Part shown: positions 11,786-22,437 of the stretch, piece by piece | How positions within the stretch are numbered: the stretch's first letter is position 1 | Layout of the letters: every line of letters begins with the position of its first letter | Origin: Adiantum capillus-veneris | Taxonomy: Eukaryota > Streptophyta > Polypodiopsida > Polypodiales > Pteridaceae | Assembly: GCA_014529385.2 (NCBI GenBank) | Contig: CM043971.1 | Span: 59,388,209 to 59,452,208 of the forward strand | Length of the DNA: 64,000 nt | Direction: 5' to 3' | Program-made: the position numbers and the translations under genes | Notes under the pieces: model-generated | What the model was told of the DNA's origin: nothing | What the model saw: only the letters and a program-made list of their open reading frames with translations | The model's database searches: none

Positions 11786-12180
11786 TGTTAGGCACACATT
11801 GCCATAACAAACAACCAATGCAGTAAACATACAGTACATATCAAACAGGAAGCAGGAAACTGCATACTTCAAACACCATACTGCAAAGAAGACAGGTATG
11901 TAACATCAGAGATAAAGAGAAGATAGTGTGCCATTCATCATCATCATTCAGTAATACAGCAGAAAGCACAGAACCAATGCAGGAGAGAGCCAGCTGCATC
12001 AACAGGCATAGACATAGCTGCTTCTCGTCCTAATAATTCACGAGACACACAACTAACGTCCCCAAAATATAAAATACCCATGTTCACTTATCCCTAAGGT
12101 TCAAAGATAAAAGGTTTTAGTTATAGTTCAAAAATAATAGCCTGACTGCCCTGAAAGCCCTGATAAATCAGGCACTAACA
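11786..12180 (-). repeat. 3' LTR of the nested element
   Basis: 395 bp, from TGTTAGGCAC to GGCACTAACA in plus orientation. Direct repeat of 16302-16697. Confidence 0.93.
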
Positions 12181-12207
12181 CCTGGCACACCTGGTGGGCA
12201 AGGTTTC

Positions 12208-13131
12208 TCAAACCTTGTGAGAACCCATCCCTTGATTAGTCAAATCCTCCTCCAGGTTATCTTTAGCTTCAATTCCCTGTAAAACTGTTGCTGCAGTCAC
12301 AGCTTCTTTGTCAGGCTCTTCAAAATCTTCCTCCACTTGAACTGTAATTGCTTCCTTAGCACTCTCTGTCTCCTGAGAAAGTATCTCAGCCACAATGTTC
12401 TGAACTGAATCCTTTAAGCTATGCTCCTCTCCAGCAACCTCCAGATCCTTCACTTCAACAAATTTATATTTTCCTGCAATTACTGCTCCCCTTGAATCTT
12501 CAGGAACATGCTCCTGAATGGTAGCTGCATCCTTAATTCCTGCAAACATGTCATAATTTTTATTAACAAACACCTGCTCAGATTGTTGCCCTCCTTGTTG
12601 CTGCAGTTGTATCTTCAGGTCCTAAAACTGCTCTTTTAGGTCAGTATACTGCTGCTTCAGTTCAGTATTCTGCTTCTCCATAAACAAGTTTTCATCCTTC
12701 ATCTCCTCCTCTGCAAACATCTGATATGGTTTACTCACCACATCATACACCATGACTTTCATTTTCTCCCAAACTCCCTTCATGTACTCCATCACTTCAG
12801 TCTTCATTTTCTCCACATCTGTTGAATTGAGATACCTTCTACAAAATAGAAAACTCTTCTCTTCTTCAAGTGATTTCAGATCTTTAGGACCATTTTCATA
12901 TTCAAATACATATCCAAATTCAGTAACAAGTTCAGGTGCAGGTTTAGGTTCAGGGTCAGGTTTCCCTTCAAGAAGAATGAAGAAAGATTCAAGGCAGGAT
13001 GTAAACTTTGCAACCATTAGACACTGTCTCTTGAACACATCCAATATCTCTGCATGTAGATGCAACACTTGAAGACCTGATTTAGACTCCACATGCCAAA
13101 TCAATTGATTTCCTTGAAAATCTTGATTCAA
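12208..13131 (-). pseudogene. C-terminal part of the nested element's coiled-coil protein
   Basis: One frame interrupted by a single stop near 12620. The upper part (13131-12622) carries a helix-rich stretch ending KQNTELKQQYTDLKEQF. The lower part (12573-12208) is acidic, with the ending NLEEDLTNQGMGSHKV 27 bp before the 3' LTR. It follows the 14486-13128 frame with a few bases of overlap, so all three are probably one ancestral ORF. No family recognised. Confidence 0.55.
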
Positions 13132-14535
13132 GAAAAACCAAAATTGATCTGCTTCTTCATCAAACTGATTTGATTCAAGGCAAAAAATAACAAAGTGAAC
13201 TCTTCTTTACACATAGAAAACACCACCAAGATGGCTTGTTCACATTTCTCCTTGAAAATAGAAAGAAATCCACTTTGTAGTAGCTGCAAAACTGTCCAAT
13301 CAGTGATATCTCCCTGAAACTGAAAACTTTTGACTTCTGCTCCTTGAAAAACTTCCCTTATTTTATCAAGCATGAAGATATAAAACCAATGAGATATAAG
13401 AATATCAACATCATCTCCTTCATCAACAACATCACATAGAAATGTAGAACAATCTCCAAGAAAATCCACTTCACCATCATCAAGAACTTCCAAAATACTT
13501 GCATAATCATCAGTCAAAACCATCTTCTCAAAACCATTGACATCAGAAATTTGGTATAAATCATCAAGAACATCATCAAGAAAGTGAACTTCCTTCAAAA
13601 CAGATGAACTTCCAATATCCTTGACTGAATTTGTAAAAGAACCAACATCATACAGATCATTGATAACAACATCATCATTCAAGAAACCTTCTGTAACATC
13701 AAGATTTGAAGAAAACGCCACATTCTTGATTTGAGTAAATTGAAGCTTCAAGTCCTCAATTTGATTATCCTTATCCAAAACAACTTTCTGAAGAGCATCA
13801 TGAGCTTCACAACAGTAAGAAATATGCAAGTGGGCTTCAGTTTGAACCTGAGAAATCTCCGCCATCAATGATGTCTTCTCTTCTTGAAGTTGATTGATTT
13901 TGGAAAGCGCTTCATTTGCCGCAACCATACTTGAATGCCTCTCATTCTCTAGCTCTAATGAGAGATTATTGATCATCTTCACTTGAGAAAGAAAAAGACT
14001 TTGAAATTCAGCAAGTTCAGGTACATAACTTCTTTGCAAATCAAGAATCTGCGGATCAGGGACCTGAATTCTGAAACTCTGCAAATCAGGGACCTTTGGT
14101 ATCAAAAATGGTAATTCAGGGATCTGAAATTGAAGATCCTTGTCTTCACAACCTGAATAATTCATATCCACTCTCGAAAATTGGCTTTCAGTATTCAAAA
14201 CTCCAAAAAACTCTTCTCCATCAACACAAACACCTTCCAAATTGTCAGTTGTTGAATACTCCTCATCAAGATTCATAAAAAACTTATTCATCACATCATC
14301 CTCATCAGTAGCACACATTATGTCTTTATGTATCTTTGGATCTTCCAATGCATTACACTGAAATCTGATGTCTCCCTGAATTTCAACATCTTCAAGATTG
14401 ATGTCAAATGTTGGTATATGGGTTTGTATGGGATATTGGTGGCTTCTCTCGCTCACTCCCACTTGTATTCCCTTCTTCTCAACCAATAATTCTTCTTTTG
14501 GGCAACTGTCCTTCTCTTCCTACAAAGAGGTGAGT
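13128..14535 (-). CDS. Coiled-coil protein of the nested element
   Basis: Open frame of roughly 465 residues. The centre is a coiled coil (LSLELENERHSSMVAANEAL, then KINQLQEEKTSLMAEISQVQ). The flanks are acidic and rich in short hydrophobic D/E repeats. It contains a repeated P-D-P/P-D-L-Q pattern (IPKVPDLQ, VPDPQILDLQ). The frame is open from about 14535, where an acceptor-like TCTTTGTAG precedes it, so a small intron or a frameshift joins it to the upstream segment. No enzyme motif. It may be a divergent structural protein. Confidence 0.6.
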
Positions 14536-14813
14536 CTCTTCGATGTGAGGTTTGGGGATAGCTGGAAATCCTCTTGGCTCCTTTGGCTCATGAGTTGCTC
14601 CTGGCTTCCTCCTTCTTCCTTCATCATCTTTTGGACTATATCTCCCTTGCATTGAACAAACTCTCCTTCCTAAATCAACTTCTTCTCTTCAATAATCTGA
14701 GTATCTACAACTTTGATCCCATATTCAAGAACATCGAAATCAGGTTGAAAAACTTCAGGTGCTGAAAAATCAGATTCAGGCTTTGAAACTTCAGGTTTTG
14801 AAACAACAGGTGC
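14536..14813 (-). pseudogene. Disrupted linker segment of the nested element's ORF
   Basis: On the minus strand the frame after the stop near 14815 reads PVVSKPEVSKPESDFSAPEV, then QDIVQK-like and LMSQRSQEDFQ. The same SQRSQ motif occurs in the preceding frame (PESQRSQNKH). With two stops ignored this bridges the zinc-knuckle frame and the coiled-coil frame, supporting one original long ORF. Confidence 0.4.
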
Positions 14814-15473
14814 CTAAAAAACTGTTGGTACTTCAACATTGTGCAAACCCTTGAGTCTAGCTGGAGTGTGGTTTTGGGATACTAAGTGCTTGTTTTGGCT
14901 TCTTTGGCTCTCAGGATTCTCCTTTTCTTCTGCCCTTTCCAACATCACCTTCTTGACTTCTTCAGGTTGGCTTTGTGCTTGAGCTTCTTTCATTGATTTG
15001 AGACTTGTAACAAGTGCATTTGGAGAAGTTAAACATGATTGTACCTGATTGTTCCCAACCAAGGGGAACATTGGTGTTGTAACTCCCCAGTCATCATCAC
15101 TTTCGTCTTCCTCCTGAAACTGATGTTCATACTTCTCTGTCAAGCCTTCAATTGCTTCTTGTAACACCTGTATCCTACGCATACTAGAGCACGAATTTCT
15201 TCTTTTTCCTTCACGACCTTCATGCCAGTCTTCTGCCTTGTCAAGAAGATTAGAAAAATCATCCAAATCCTCTTGTGTATCACATAGTTCCTCATGATCT
15301 GATGCATCTCGAAAAGATCTGACAATTCGATACAACTTCTTGCACAGTTTATGCATATAGTATTTGACACATACATCTTCCTTTTGACAGGGCTTGCACA
15401 TGTAAGGACATTGCTTTTCACAGTGCCCATCTTTTTGACAAATAGCACACTTTTTCTTCTTCTTCTTTGCCAT
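14814..15473 (-). CDS. Zinc-knuckle protein of the nested element
   Basis: 220 codons from a clear ATG at 15473. After a lysine run it has a CCHC knuckle (CAICQKDGHCEKQC), followed by further cysteines (CKPCQKEDVC) and a mostly charged helical region. A nucleic-acid-binding, Gag-like role is plausible from the knuckle. The N-terminal position of the knuckle is unlike ordinary Gag, where it is C-terminal to the capsid. Confidence 0.65.
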   Translation of the reverse strand: MAKKKKKKCAICQKDGHCEKQCPYMCKPCQKEDVCVKYYMHKLCKKLYRIVRSFRDASDHEELCDTQEDLDDFSNLLDKAEDWHEGREGKRRNSCSSMRRIQVLQEAIEGLTEKYEHQFQEEDESDDDWGVTTPMFPLVGNNQVQSCLTSPNALVTSLKSMKEAQAQSQPEEVKKVMLERAEEKENPESQRSQNKHLVSQNHTPARLKGLHNVEVPTVF

Positions 15474-15739
15474 TAATCACCCATCAAAAGAATAGAGAGC
15501 ATTTGTACCTCTTTAAACCCTAAAACTGCTTAAACTGCATTGCAAAGTGAAATACCTGAAACTGTAGTCTGTAAACTGAAAGACTGAAAGTGCATTCTGC
15601 AAACTGAAAAATTGAAACTACATTCTGCAAAAAACTGCACATAATTTGCACAGAAACTGTACAGAGACTTCAAAACTGTTTGGGCTAACAATACATTGAC
15701 CAATGGTCCCAAAAGTGGGTCTGATGTGGGATAAGTTGT

Positions 15740-15976
15740 TTATTGGCCTTCTTGGTTTGCAGGTAGGGTTTCTTGCAGCCTGTTTTCAGGTTCATGCAGT
15801 TCAGTCCCCTCCCCAATAATATCTGCCCCTGCAGCAAGTTCTCCTACTGGTTCTTGTTGATCATCACCATCTAGCTCATCTCCTTGTCTCCCCCTTGCAG
15901 ATAATTCCCTTCTAAGTCTAAACCTTGTTCCATATGAATGTTGTGGAACATTGGACCTCTGCCTTGATTCACTCAT
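15740..15976 (-). CDS. Small ORF b of the nested element
   Basis: 79 codons from an ATG that overlaps the previous stop as ATGA. Arginine-rich N-terminus (SYGTRFRLRRELSARGR), acidic C-terminus. Not recognised. Confidence 0.4.
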   Translation of the reverse strand: MSESRQRSNVPQHSYGTRFRLRRELSARGRQGDELDGDDQQEPVGELAAGADIIGEGTELHEPENRLQETLPANQEGQ

Positions 15977-16245
15977 GCATTGCTGCTTCTCCCTCGTCTA
16001 GAATACTGTACTAGCATTCTTTGATTATGCACATTGTAGTTTGAAGGTAAATTACAGGCTCCAAAGGGTAACAGTTTTGTAACTACCTTTTCGAGAATGA
16101 GAATTCTGACTTCGCTCGGCAGTTGTGGGTAGAATTCTTTCAAGAAATGTGATGCATACTCCTCAGACTCTTCCCCCGGTGTTTTCCAGTTCGCAAAATC
16201 CCTCAAATGGTCACTATCAGGGAATAGGTCGCCGCTGTGATTCAT
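15973..16245 (-). CDS. Small ORF a of the nested element
   Basis: 91 codons beginning about 40 bp after the primer-binding site. It contains SEEYASHFLKEFYPQLPSEV, a short helical piece reminiscent of capsid helices, and ends basic. First ORF of the transcript. Too short for a firm assignment. Confidence 0.45.
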   Translation of the reverse strand: MNHSGDLFPDSDHLRDFANWKTPGEESEEYASHFLKEFYPQLPSEVRILILEKVVTKLLPFGACNLPSNYNVHNQRMLVQYSRRGRSSNA

Positions 16246-16283
16246 TCCTTAGCACCCATATGGTTTTAGGTGAAATTCGAACC

Positions 16284-16301
16284 AATTGCAGGGTCGCCAA
16301 A
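16284..16301 (-). other. Primer-binding site of the nested element
   Basis: The minus strand reads TGGCGACCCTGCAATTGG directly after the LTR end, separated by one or two bases. It starts with TGG, as a complement of a tRNA CCA end must. It fixes the element's orientation as minus. Confidence 0.75.
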
Positions 16302-16697
16302 TGTTAGGCACACATTGCCATAACAAACAACCAATGCAGTAAACATACAGTACATATCAAACAAGAAGCAGGAAACTGCATACTTCAAACACCATACTGC
16401 AAAGAAGACAGGTATGTAACATCAGAGATAAAGAGAAGATAGTGTGCCATTCATCATCATCATTCAGTAATACAGCAGAAAGCACAGAACCAATGCAGGA
16501 GAGAGCCAACTGCATCAACAGGCATAGACATAACTACTTCTCGTCCTGAGAATTCACGAGACACACAACTAACTTCCCCAAAATATAAAATACCCATGTT
16601 CATTTATCCCTAAGGTTCAAAGATAAAAGGTTTTAGTTATAGCTCAAAAATAATAGCCCGACTTCCCTGAAAGCCATGATAAATCAGGCACTAACAA
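16302..16697 (-). repeat. 5' LTR of the nested element
   Basis: 396 bp, TGTTAGGCAC to CACTAACA in plus orientation. Direct repeat of 11786-12180. Confidence 0.93.
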
Positions 16698-16702
16698 TAA
16701 CT
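16698..16702. repeat. Target-site duplication ATAAC (right)
   Basis: Exact match to 11781-11785. Confidence 0.92.
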
Positions 16703-17252
16703 GGCTCATGATTTCCACCTTTGGGTTGGCAATGTCTTCAAAGGTGTAGTTTGCCTTTTTCTCTTTGTACACCTTGACCTCATCCCTTCTTTTTGTTACA
16801 CTGTCCCCCTCGTTGGAGAGGTCTAGTGCATTGGCTACAACCCGCTTAGTGATTATTATCTCTGTTTCTGGTCTGCCTTGTAAATTTGTTACCTTGGCCA
16901 CTCCATCCTCTTTGATGCTTGTTACAAACTCCCAGACTCTTTTGATGTCCACCCCTGCCGGTATTGCTTCGAAGTAGTTGTGGAGATCAATCTTCTCCAA
17001 GTAGCCTGCCATCTTGCTTCGTACAAACTCATTGAGTTCTCTTGGCAGCATTGGTAGCTCTATAACATTGCCCTCAATGTCTTTGAACACTACCTAGTAG
17101 ATCTTTAGGTCGTTGGACTCTAACAGATCCTCTTGTATCCAGGTGCTGGTGGCCTTTAGTGTTCCTTTTGGAATGACAAAGGGTTCCACTTCCTCTAGAT
17201 AATCCTTGATGGTCATTCTTTTCCTCTTTGCCGGTGACTTCGAGGCTACCAT
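16703..17252 (-). pseudogene. N-terminal part of the split coiled-coil ORF
   Basis: Starts at an ATG (17252) with a basic opening (MVASKSPAKRKRMTIKDYLE). One TAG interrupts it at 17094-17096, after which the frame continues VVFKDIEGNVIELPMLPREL. The globular part has VWEFVTSIKEDGVAKVTNLQ and an I-I-T-K-R-V-V-A-N-A-L stretch. The frame runs to the nested element and resumes beyond it. It is the first ORF after a leader with palindromic repeats, as gag is in the next element. That suggests a gag-position protein, but no Gag domain is recognisable. Confidence 0.5.
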
Positions 17253-18900
17253 AGATCCTGTTGCACTTAGTAGTCCGAAGTTAGCATTTTTTTTTCATAT
17301 TAGGTGCGAAACTGAGTTTTACTTATCCAAATGACTTGAAAATTGAAAATAAAGCTTAAAAGGAACTTGTGAAGCTGTGCATGTGCTCACAGTGCAAATT
17401 TGGCCAAAAATTTCCATCTAGACATCCTACGCGTAGGATATCTTTTTCATCAGAATTGGTTCATATTTGACATGCAGGTAGAGTAAGGCTCATGGAACAT
17501 GGCTATATGCTTGGATTTGAATTTGGAGATCAAAAAGTGGATTTTTGGGCTGATTCAGGCTTTAGGTCACAATTTGGGTAGAATGTCTATCATAGATAGC
17601 AATTGATGTCCAAATGGGTTGAAAATTGGTATATGGGCTTATTGCACCATGGTATTGGCTCCCATGATGTCATTCTTTGCACAGAAGGCTAGATTTATGC
17701 TGGAGACATCCTACGCGTAGGATGTCTTTTTCATCAAAATGACATGAAACTTGTTCTGTGGGTTGTCCTTGGCCTATGGAACATGGCCATGTTCTTGGAT
17801 TTGAATTTGGACAAGATTTGATGCTTGTAAGGCTCTGTGTGTTGTTTTTGGGCTCAAAAAGTGTATCTTGAAGGTGTTGAGGGTCAAAAGTGATTAGAAT
17901 GGCTTCAAACTTGATATATGGGCTCCTGATGATGAGGTGATTGGATCTAGAATGATAAAACATCCCTTGCATGTCAAAAAGGTCAAATAGACATCCTACG
18001 CGTAGGATGTCTATTTCATCATTTTTTCTCTCTAACCACACGGATTGTTTGTTGATGTGTTGGTGAATGTGATGTGCAAATTATTTGGTAGGTCTATGGC
18101 CCAATTATTGCCTCTATGCCCTAACTTTGCGTTTTTTTATGCATATGAGGTCAAATTTGGTCCAAATGTGATGCAACTTAGTGGATAGCTTGTAAATGTC
18201 ATTCAGAACATGTGCATGATGAGAATTGTTGGAGTTTGTGCCAAAAAGTTGCCCTGAGACATCCTACGCGTAGGATGTCTCCTTGTGATTTTTTCATTGC
18301 TGGTGCTCCCAGTGCTTGCCCTTGGCCCCCCTAAGTCCCTTTTGAGCCTACTTTCAACAAAAAAGTCAAATGGATAGAGAATAACTCCCTGTGTGGACTT
18401 CAGAGCCTCCGAGCCATTTTCTGACTTTTGGAGTGCTTTTTGGCGATGAAATTTCTTGATGTTGGTCTCCATAGCTTCCCGATCCCTTGGGGATCCTTGT
18501 CGTATGGTTTTTGTCTACTTTGGCTTCACCGTAGCTCCATTTGGCAATTTGTCTCTCTAGAAGCACCCGTGGTTGTGTTTACATTCTTTTGATGATTTGT
18601 GGTGGTCTACCACCATAGGACTTGGTTCTTGATGGTCTAGGAAAGCCGCTCGTGAAGTTTGGTGGCAAAGGGGGCTGCGGTTTGGCCGCAAGTGCAATTT
18701 GACGTTTTGTGTGTCTGATGCCATTTTTGAAGTTTAGTGCCGCTTCGGGTTACTTTTTGGTCATGCGGGTCATATAGGCTTGTCGAGCATGTTGAGATGC
18801 TCCTACCCATGAATTTTGGTAGCATTTGGTCACCGTTTCGCCGATTTCCCATTTGGTGGCCTCTTGCGGGTTTCTGAGAATTAGGGTTTTTCCCGATGGT
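17253..18900 (-). other. Leader with about 280-bp tandem repeats carrying a palindrome
   Basis: Noncoding. Four copies of a 24-bp palindrome recur every 268-285 bp, with recurring flanks such as CATGGAACATGGC and TTGGATTTGAATTTGGA after the first two copies. This is the expected 5' untranslated leader of the minus-strand element whose ORF starts at 17252. Confidence 0.6.
17420..18280. repeat. 24-bp palindrome, four copies (left set)
   Basis: AGACATCCTACG followed by its exact reverse complement. Copies: 17420-17443 (one mismatch), 17704-17727, 17989-18012, 18257-18280. The same palindrome recurs in the leader of the next element (30099-30979). Confidence 0.95.
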
Positions 18901-19880
18901 ATCCTACTGCCTTTGGCTATCCAGGACTGGTCTCCTAGACTAGGGTAAGCTGATGATGAAGTCTTGTTGCTTTTGGGCTAGCCGTTAGGCCGCCGTCTCT
19001 ACTTGTAGCTCTCTACCGCCCGCTTTGTGTGTGACCCCTACGCTAGTTTTCGCGACGTAATGACAAACATGCGCGAAAAGCTCAAGGTGGTGAGCCTACC
19101 TCTCATGTCTGGAGCTCGTCGGGTAGTCGTGCGCATCGTAGAAGCTGCTGGAAGGTCGATCCGCTCTAGGTGGCAGAAGCTCTCTCCACAAAGTCAATAG
19201 TGAGAATGAGCTAAAAATGGGGTGAAAATTTCTTATAATGGAGGTCCCCGAACCACTTTTCATGTACTCCTATCTTCTTGCGAGATGCAGTTTAGGCTCA
19301 AAAATTTCTTGATTTGGACTCCATTTGTTCTGTTTACTAGAAATTTGGCATTTCGGTCAAAATCTGGCCAAAACACGCTTTCCGCTCCAGTTTCATAATT
19401 GCACCCCCACTGTACCATAGGTTTTCCTATAGTCACTGATCATCCCATATTTTTTATTTCTCATTACAACTGTTTTTCACCTGCTTTTTGTATTTTTGAA
19501 GTTTTTTCTTCCGAAAATTAGCAAAATTAAAAGGAAAATAGCAAATCAAACCCAGAAAATCCCCAAAAATCATAATAAATCACAAACATCACCGCAACAC
19601 ATTATATACACTCACATGCAATTTTTATGGCCGAATTTCCCCCTTTTACCAATATCTTGCCTAAAAAATGGTTATTTCTACTTATATACACACACACACC
19701 TAGGGGCTTGCTTTGGCGTTTGGCCCCATATACCTGTAGATTCATGCTGTATAAGGGCATTTGTACTTGGGTTACTCCAAAAAAATTTGCAATCAAACAA
19801 CAACCCTTAAAATAGTCGAAAATCATGCCCTTTTTTACTGTTTCTGTTATTGGTTTCGCATTTGAGAGTGCCTCTAGAAT
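18901..19880 (-). other. Probable LTR between two minus-strand elements (unresolved)
   Basis: No gene. A minus-strand TATA-like sequence (ATTATAAGAAA) lies near 19234-19244, followed by GC-rich transcribed-type sequence leftward to about 18900. A purine tract sits at its right edge (19881-19898). This is what the 3' LTR of the element to the right, or the 5' LTR of the element to the left, would look like. It does not visibly match the LTR at 31529, and termini are not defined. Confidence 0.35.
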
Positions 19881-19898
19881 GCCTCCCCCCCTCCTAGC
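19881..19898 (-). other. Polypurine tract, minus strand
   Basis: The minus strand reads GCTAGGAGGGGGGGAGGC. It lies 3' of the minus-strand gag-pol unit that ends near 20111, as expected for the plus-strand primer next to a 3' LTR. Confidence 0.55.
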
Positions 19899-20110
19899 TG
19901 GAGTCCTCTCGGACGACAAGTTATCGCCTCGGATTATGTGTCGTGCATAGGTTGAAAAAGTTGTGCTAATGCCTGTCCGATTAATGTGGCCCTACTTTAT
20001 GCATACTCGGTCAATGCATGAAAAAATTAATGTTGTGCAAGAGAGGGGAATAAGCAAGATGCTTATTGGCATTCTCCGTCTAGGTTTCCTGCTTTCTTTG
20101 CAAGTAACAG

Positions 20111-21185
20111 CTATAACTCTACTGCTCTCTGTTTAATTGTCTTTTTTGCAAACGGCAACTGCTTTGCCGACAAAGTTGATGGAGTCGTAGTTGTTTCTAA
20201 GGATAGAATTGGCTGGTCCGTAATGGTTATGGGCCGTATTGCCTTTGCTTTCCATTGGTATTTTGTTGCTGCCAGTTTTTGTAAATCGTTTGTCACTTTC
20301 TTGTTGTCCACTGGTTTGTTTTTTATTGGCATCCACATAAGTCGGTTTTCCTTTTTGAAATGCAGCTGTCTGCCTTCCTTTGTTGCTTGTACTGAAGGGA
20401 GTTCCTTTTGCTTTTGCTTTGGTATCCAAATGTGAGTGACATTTGGGTTATGGCTAAGCATTTTCTTTGGGATCCATATCTATTTGGTGCCCTTGGTTTG
20501 TGGTTGAACCATCTGCTTTGTTGGAATTTTGTTATTGCATTGTTGTTTTTCCGCCATGGCATTTCTATCCTTCCACATCCATACTTGTTTTCCTTGTGTT
20601 GGTAACCTACATCTTTGCATTGTGGCCGGTGACTTCATATGTATGTAATTAGCATGGTTGGCTTTTACCTGATTGTTGGTCTTGGGTATCATGTTGTTCT
20701 TTGATGGCATTTGTGCTTTTGGCTTTGTTTCCAGTGATTGCATGGCTTGCAGTTGATCATGCTGGTATTGCTGAGCAAAAGCTATCACCTGTTGTTCATG
20801 TTCATGCTGAATTTTGACTGCCTTTGCTTTCCAATCTATCTACACATTGTACGCTTTTTGCCAAGGTTTCCCCAGCATCATTGGGTGTTGTGTGCTTTCA
20901 TCTGTCACCACATAGAATTTGTGTGGGTAAATATATTGATGTATATGTACATGCAATATAGTCCATCCCAATGTTTTCAACGGGTGTGATGTGCTACTTT
21001 CCAACACTTGAGGAGTAGGATGAAGTTGACCTGTGACTGTGAGCTATTGGTATAATCCGTAAGAGATCAAATTTGCTTGAGCTCTCGAATCAAGCAATGC
21101 TTTTGATTCCACTTGATTGCTGCCCACTTTGACCGCAATTATTGGCTCCACTGTTTCCTCCTCCAACTTCGTCAGTCGAATGGCA
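20111..21185 (-). pseudogene. Extra 3' ORF: second retropepsin-like domain plus W-x-P-K repeats
   Basis: Reading the minus strand from about 21185: KLEEETVEPIIAVKVGSNQV, then ALLDSRAQANLIS (a DSGA-like protease box with Gly changed to Arg), then VVTDESTQHPMMLGKPW (a flap/ILG-like box). Two stops interrupt it. A Q/K/N-rich stretch follows with QVWMWKDR, IWIPKKML, THIWIPKQ and LMWMPIKN repeats, ending at 20111. It lies downstream of integrase, where Ty3 elements have no protease. The element already has a protease-like domain before RT. The same protease-then-WxPK order occurs at 61900-62900. Its role is unknown. Confidence 0.6.
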
Positions 21186-21684
21186 TTGATTCGCAATGGT
21201 GGTCCACTTTGTTGTTGTTGTCGTAGAAGCCGTCTTTTTGCAATGTGTTCTTATGCTTCTCCTTGAGCTTCCTCCCGTTTCCTTCATTCTTTGTTTTCCT
21301 TGATGAATTTGTTGGAGCATCTCCTGTGTGAGTGGTAGATGATATTTCTTCAGTCGACATCCACTAATCCAGTTTGGAATTTCTTCACCTGCTAATGTAG
21401 CAAGCTTGACAGCTCCACTTTGTGATAGATCACTAATCACAAATGGTCCCATCCCTCGCTTTTTAAGTTTCTTGGCATGTTGTTTCAAGGTATAAACAAG
21501 TACGTATTTGAACTCTTTGGTACGCACATGTTTGTCAAAAAATTCTTTTTGTCTTCTCTTTTTAGTATAGATTGAAGCGACAGCTCGTAAGCGGAGTTCA
21601 TCTAGCTTTTCAAGATCATCAATTCTTGAAGAGAGCTCATGCCCTGTCCATTCCAAGCTTTTTTGCTACTCGTAGAGTTGGAAT
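21090..21684 (-). pseudogene. pol: Integrase C-terminal tail (GPY/F-like)
   Basis: Frameshifted relative to the core near 21657-21685. It reads KRRQKEFFDKHVRTKEFKYV, VYTLKQHAKKLKKRGMGPFV, then the region KLATLAGEEIPNWISGCRLK: the usual integrase C-terminal module ending in a G-P-[FY] motif and the position where Ty3 integrases close (KKYHLPLTQEM). A low-complexity T/S/Q tail follows and overlaps the start of the second protease-like ORF in another frame. Confidence 0.75.
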
Positions 21685-22437
21685 TTAAAACTCTATGGGT
21701 AGTATTGCATTTAGGCCAAACACCATGTTGTATGGTGTTGTTCCGATTGATGTTTTGTAAGCTGCCCTGTATGCCCATAGTGTTGAGTGTAGCTGCTGAT
21801 CCCAATGTGTTTTTGATTCTGACACTATTTTAGTGAGAACCGTGCATAGTGTTTTATTTGTGGCCTCAGCTTGACCATTGGCGTGTGGATGGTATGGTGC
21901 GGATTTCCTATGTATGACCATGAATTCCTCTAGCAGATATTCAATGACTTCATTGAGAAAATGTGTTCCACGGTCACTGACAATTTCTATTGGTAACCCG
22001 TAACGTACAAAAAAATCCTCATAAAACCATTGTACCATGGTGCGTGCATCATCTTTTTGTGTTGCTTTGGCTTCGACCCATTTTGTGAGATAGTCCGTGG
22101 TCACTATGATATATTGGGTATGGGTGAGATATGCAGGGGGTGATATAGGTCCCACAAAATCAATGCCCCATTTTGCAAATGCTCTTGCTCCCATCATTGA
22201 CCATAATGGCATCTCATCTCTTTTTATTGGCACCTTGGTGCGTTGACATGCGTCACAACGCTTTACAAACTCTTCAGCATCCATGTGCAATGTAGGCCAC
22301 CAAATTCCTGCGGTTAAGACAATTTTTGCCGTCTTATCGCTCGAAAAATGGCCTCCACTTATTCCGCTATGTGCATGTTCTAGAATTAGCAGGTATTCGC
22401 TTTCACTTGCACAGATTCTAAGTTGATTGTCCTTACC
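21685..22437 (-). pseudogene. pol: Integrase: second HHCC finger and catalytic core
   Basis: After an in-frame stop at 22438 the same frame continues with LRICASESEYLLILEHAHSG, a complete HHCC finger (H-x-GGHF to CDACQ), then the core: GIDFVGPI, TTDYLTKWVEAKA, VSDRGTHF and NGQAEATNK, so the D-D-E residues are present. It would insert the cDNA into the genome. It directly follows a first HHCC module in the upstream frame, so the zinc-binding unit is duplicated. Confidence 0.85.

Larger units (their letters stand above)
11786..16697 (-). mobile_element. Complete 4.9-kb LTR retrotransposon without pol
   Basis: Two direct LTRs (395 and 396 bp, about a dozen differences by eye) start TGTTAG and end CTAACA. 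They are flanked by identical ATAAC duplications. The primer-binding site next to the right LTR shows that the element runs on the minus strand. The internal region holds only minus-strand ORFs for zinc-knuckle and coiled-coil proteins, with no protease, RT, RNase H or integrase motif in any frame. It must therefore have moved using another element's enzymes. The insertion split the coiled-coil ORF. Confidence 0.93.

Noticed and set aside
17420-18280. CRISPR or prokaryotic operator reading of the 24-bp palindromes
   Set aside because: Spacing is about 280 bp with homologous, not unique, intervals, and they sit in eukaryotic retroelement leaders.
19496-20035. ORFs on either strand in this AT-rich stretch
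   Set aside because: They overlap a probable LTR and purine tract, change frame often and show no domain.
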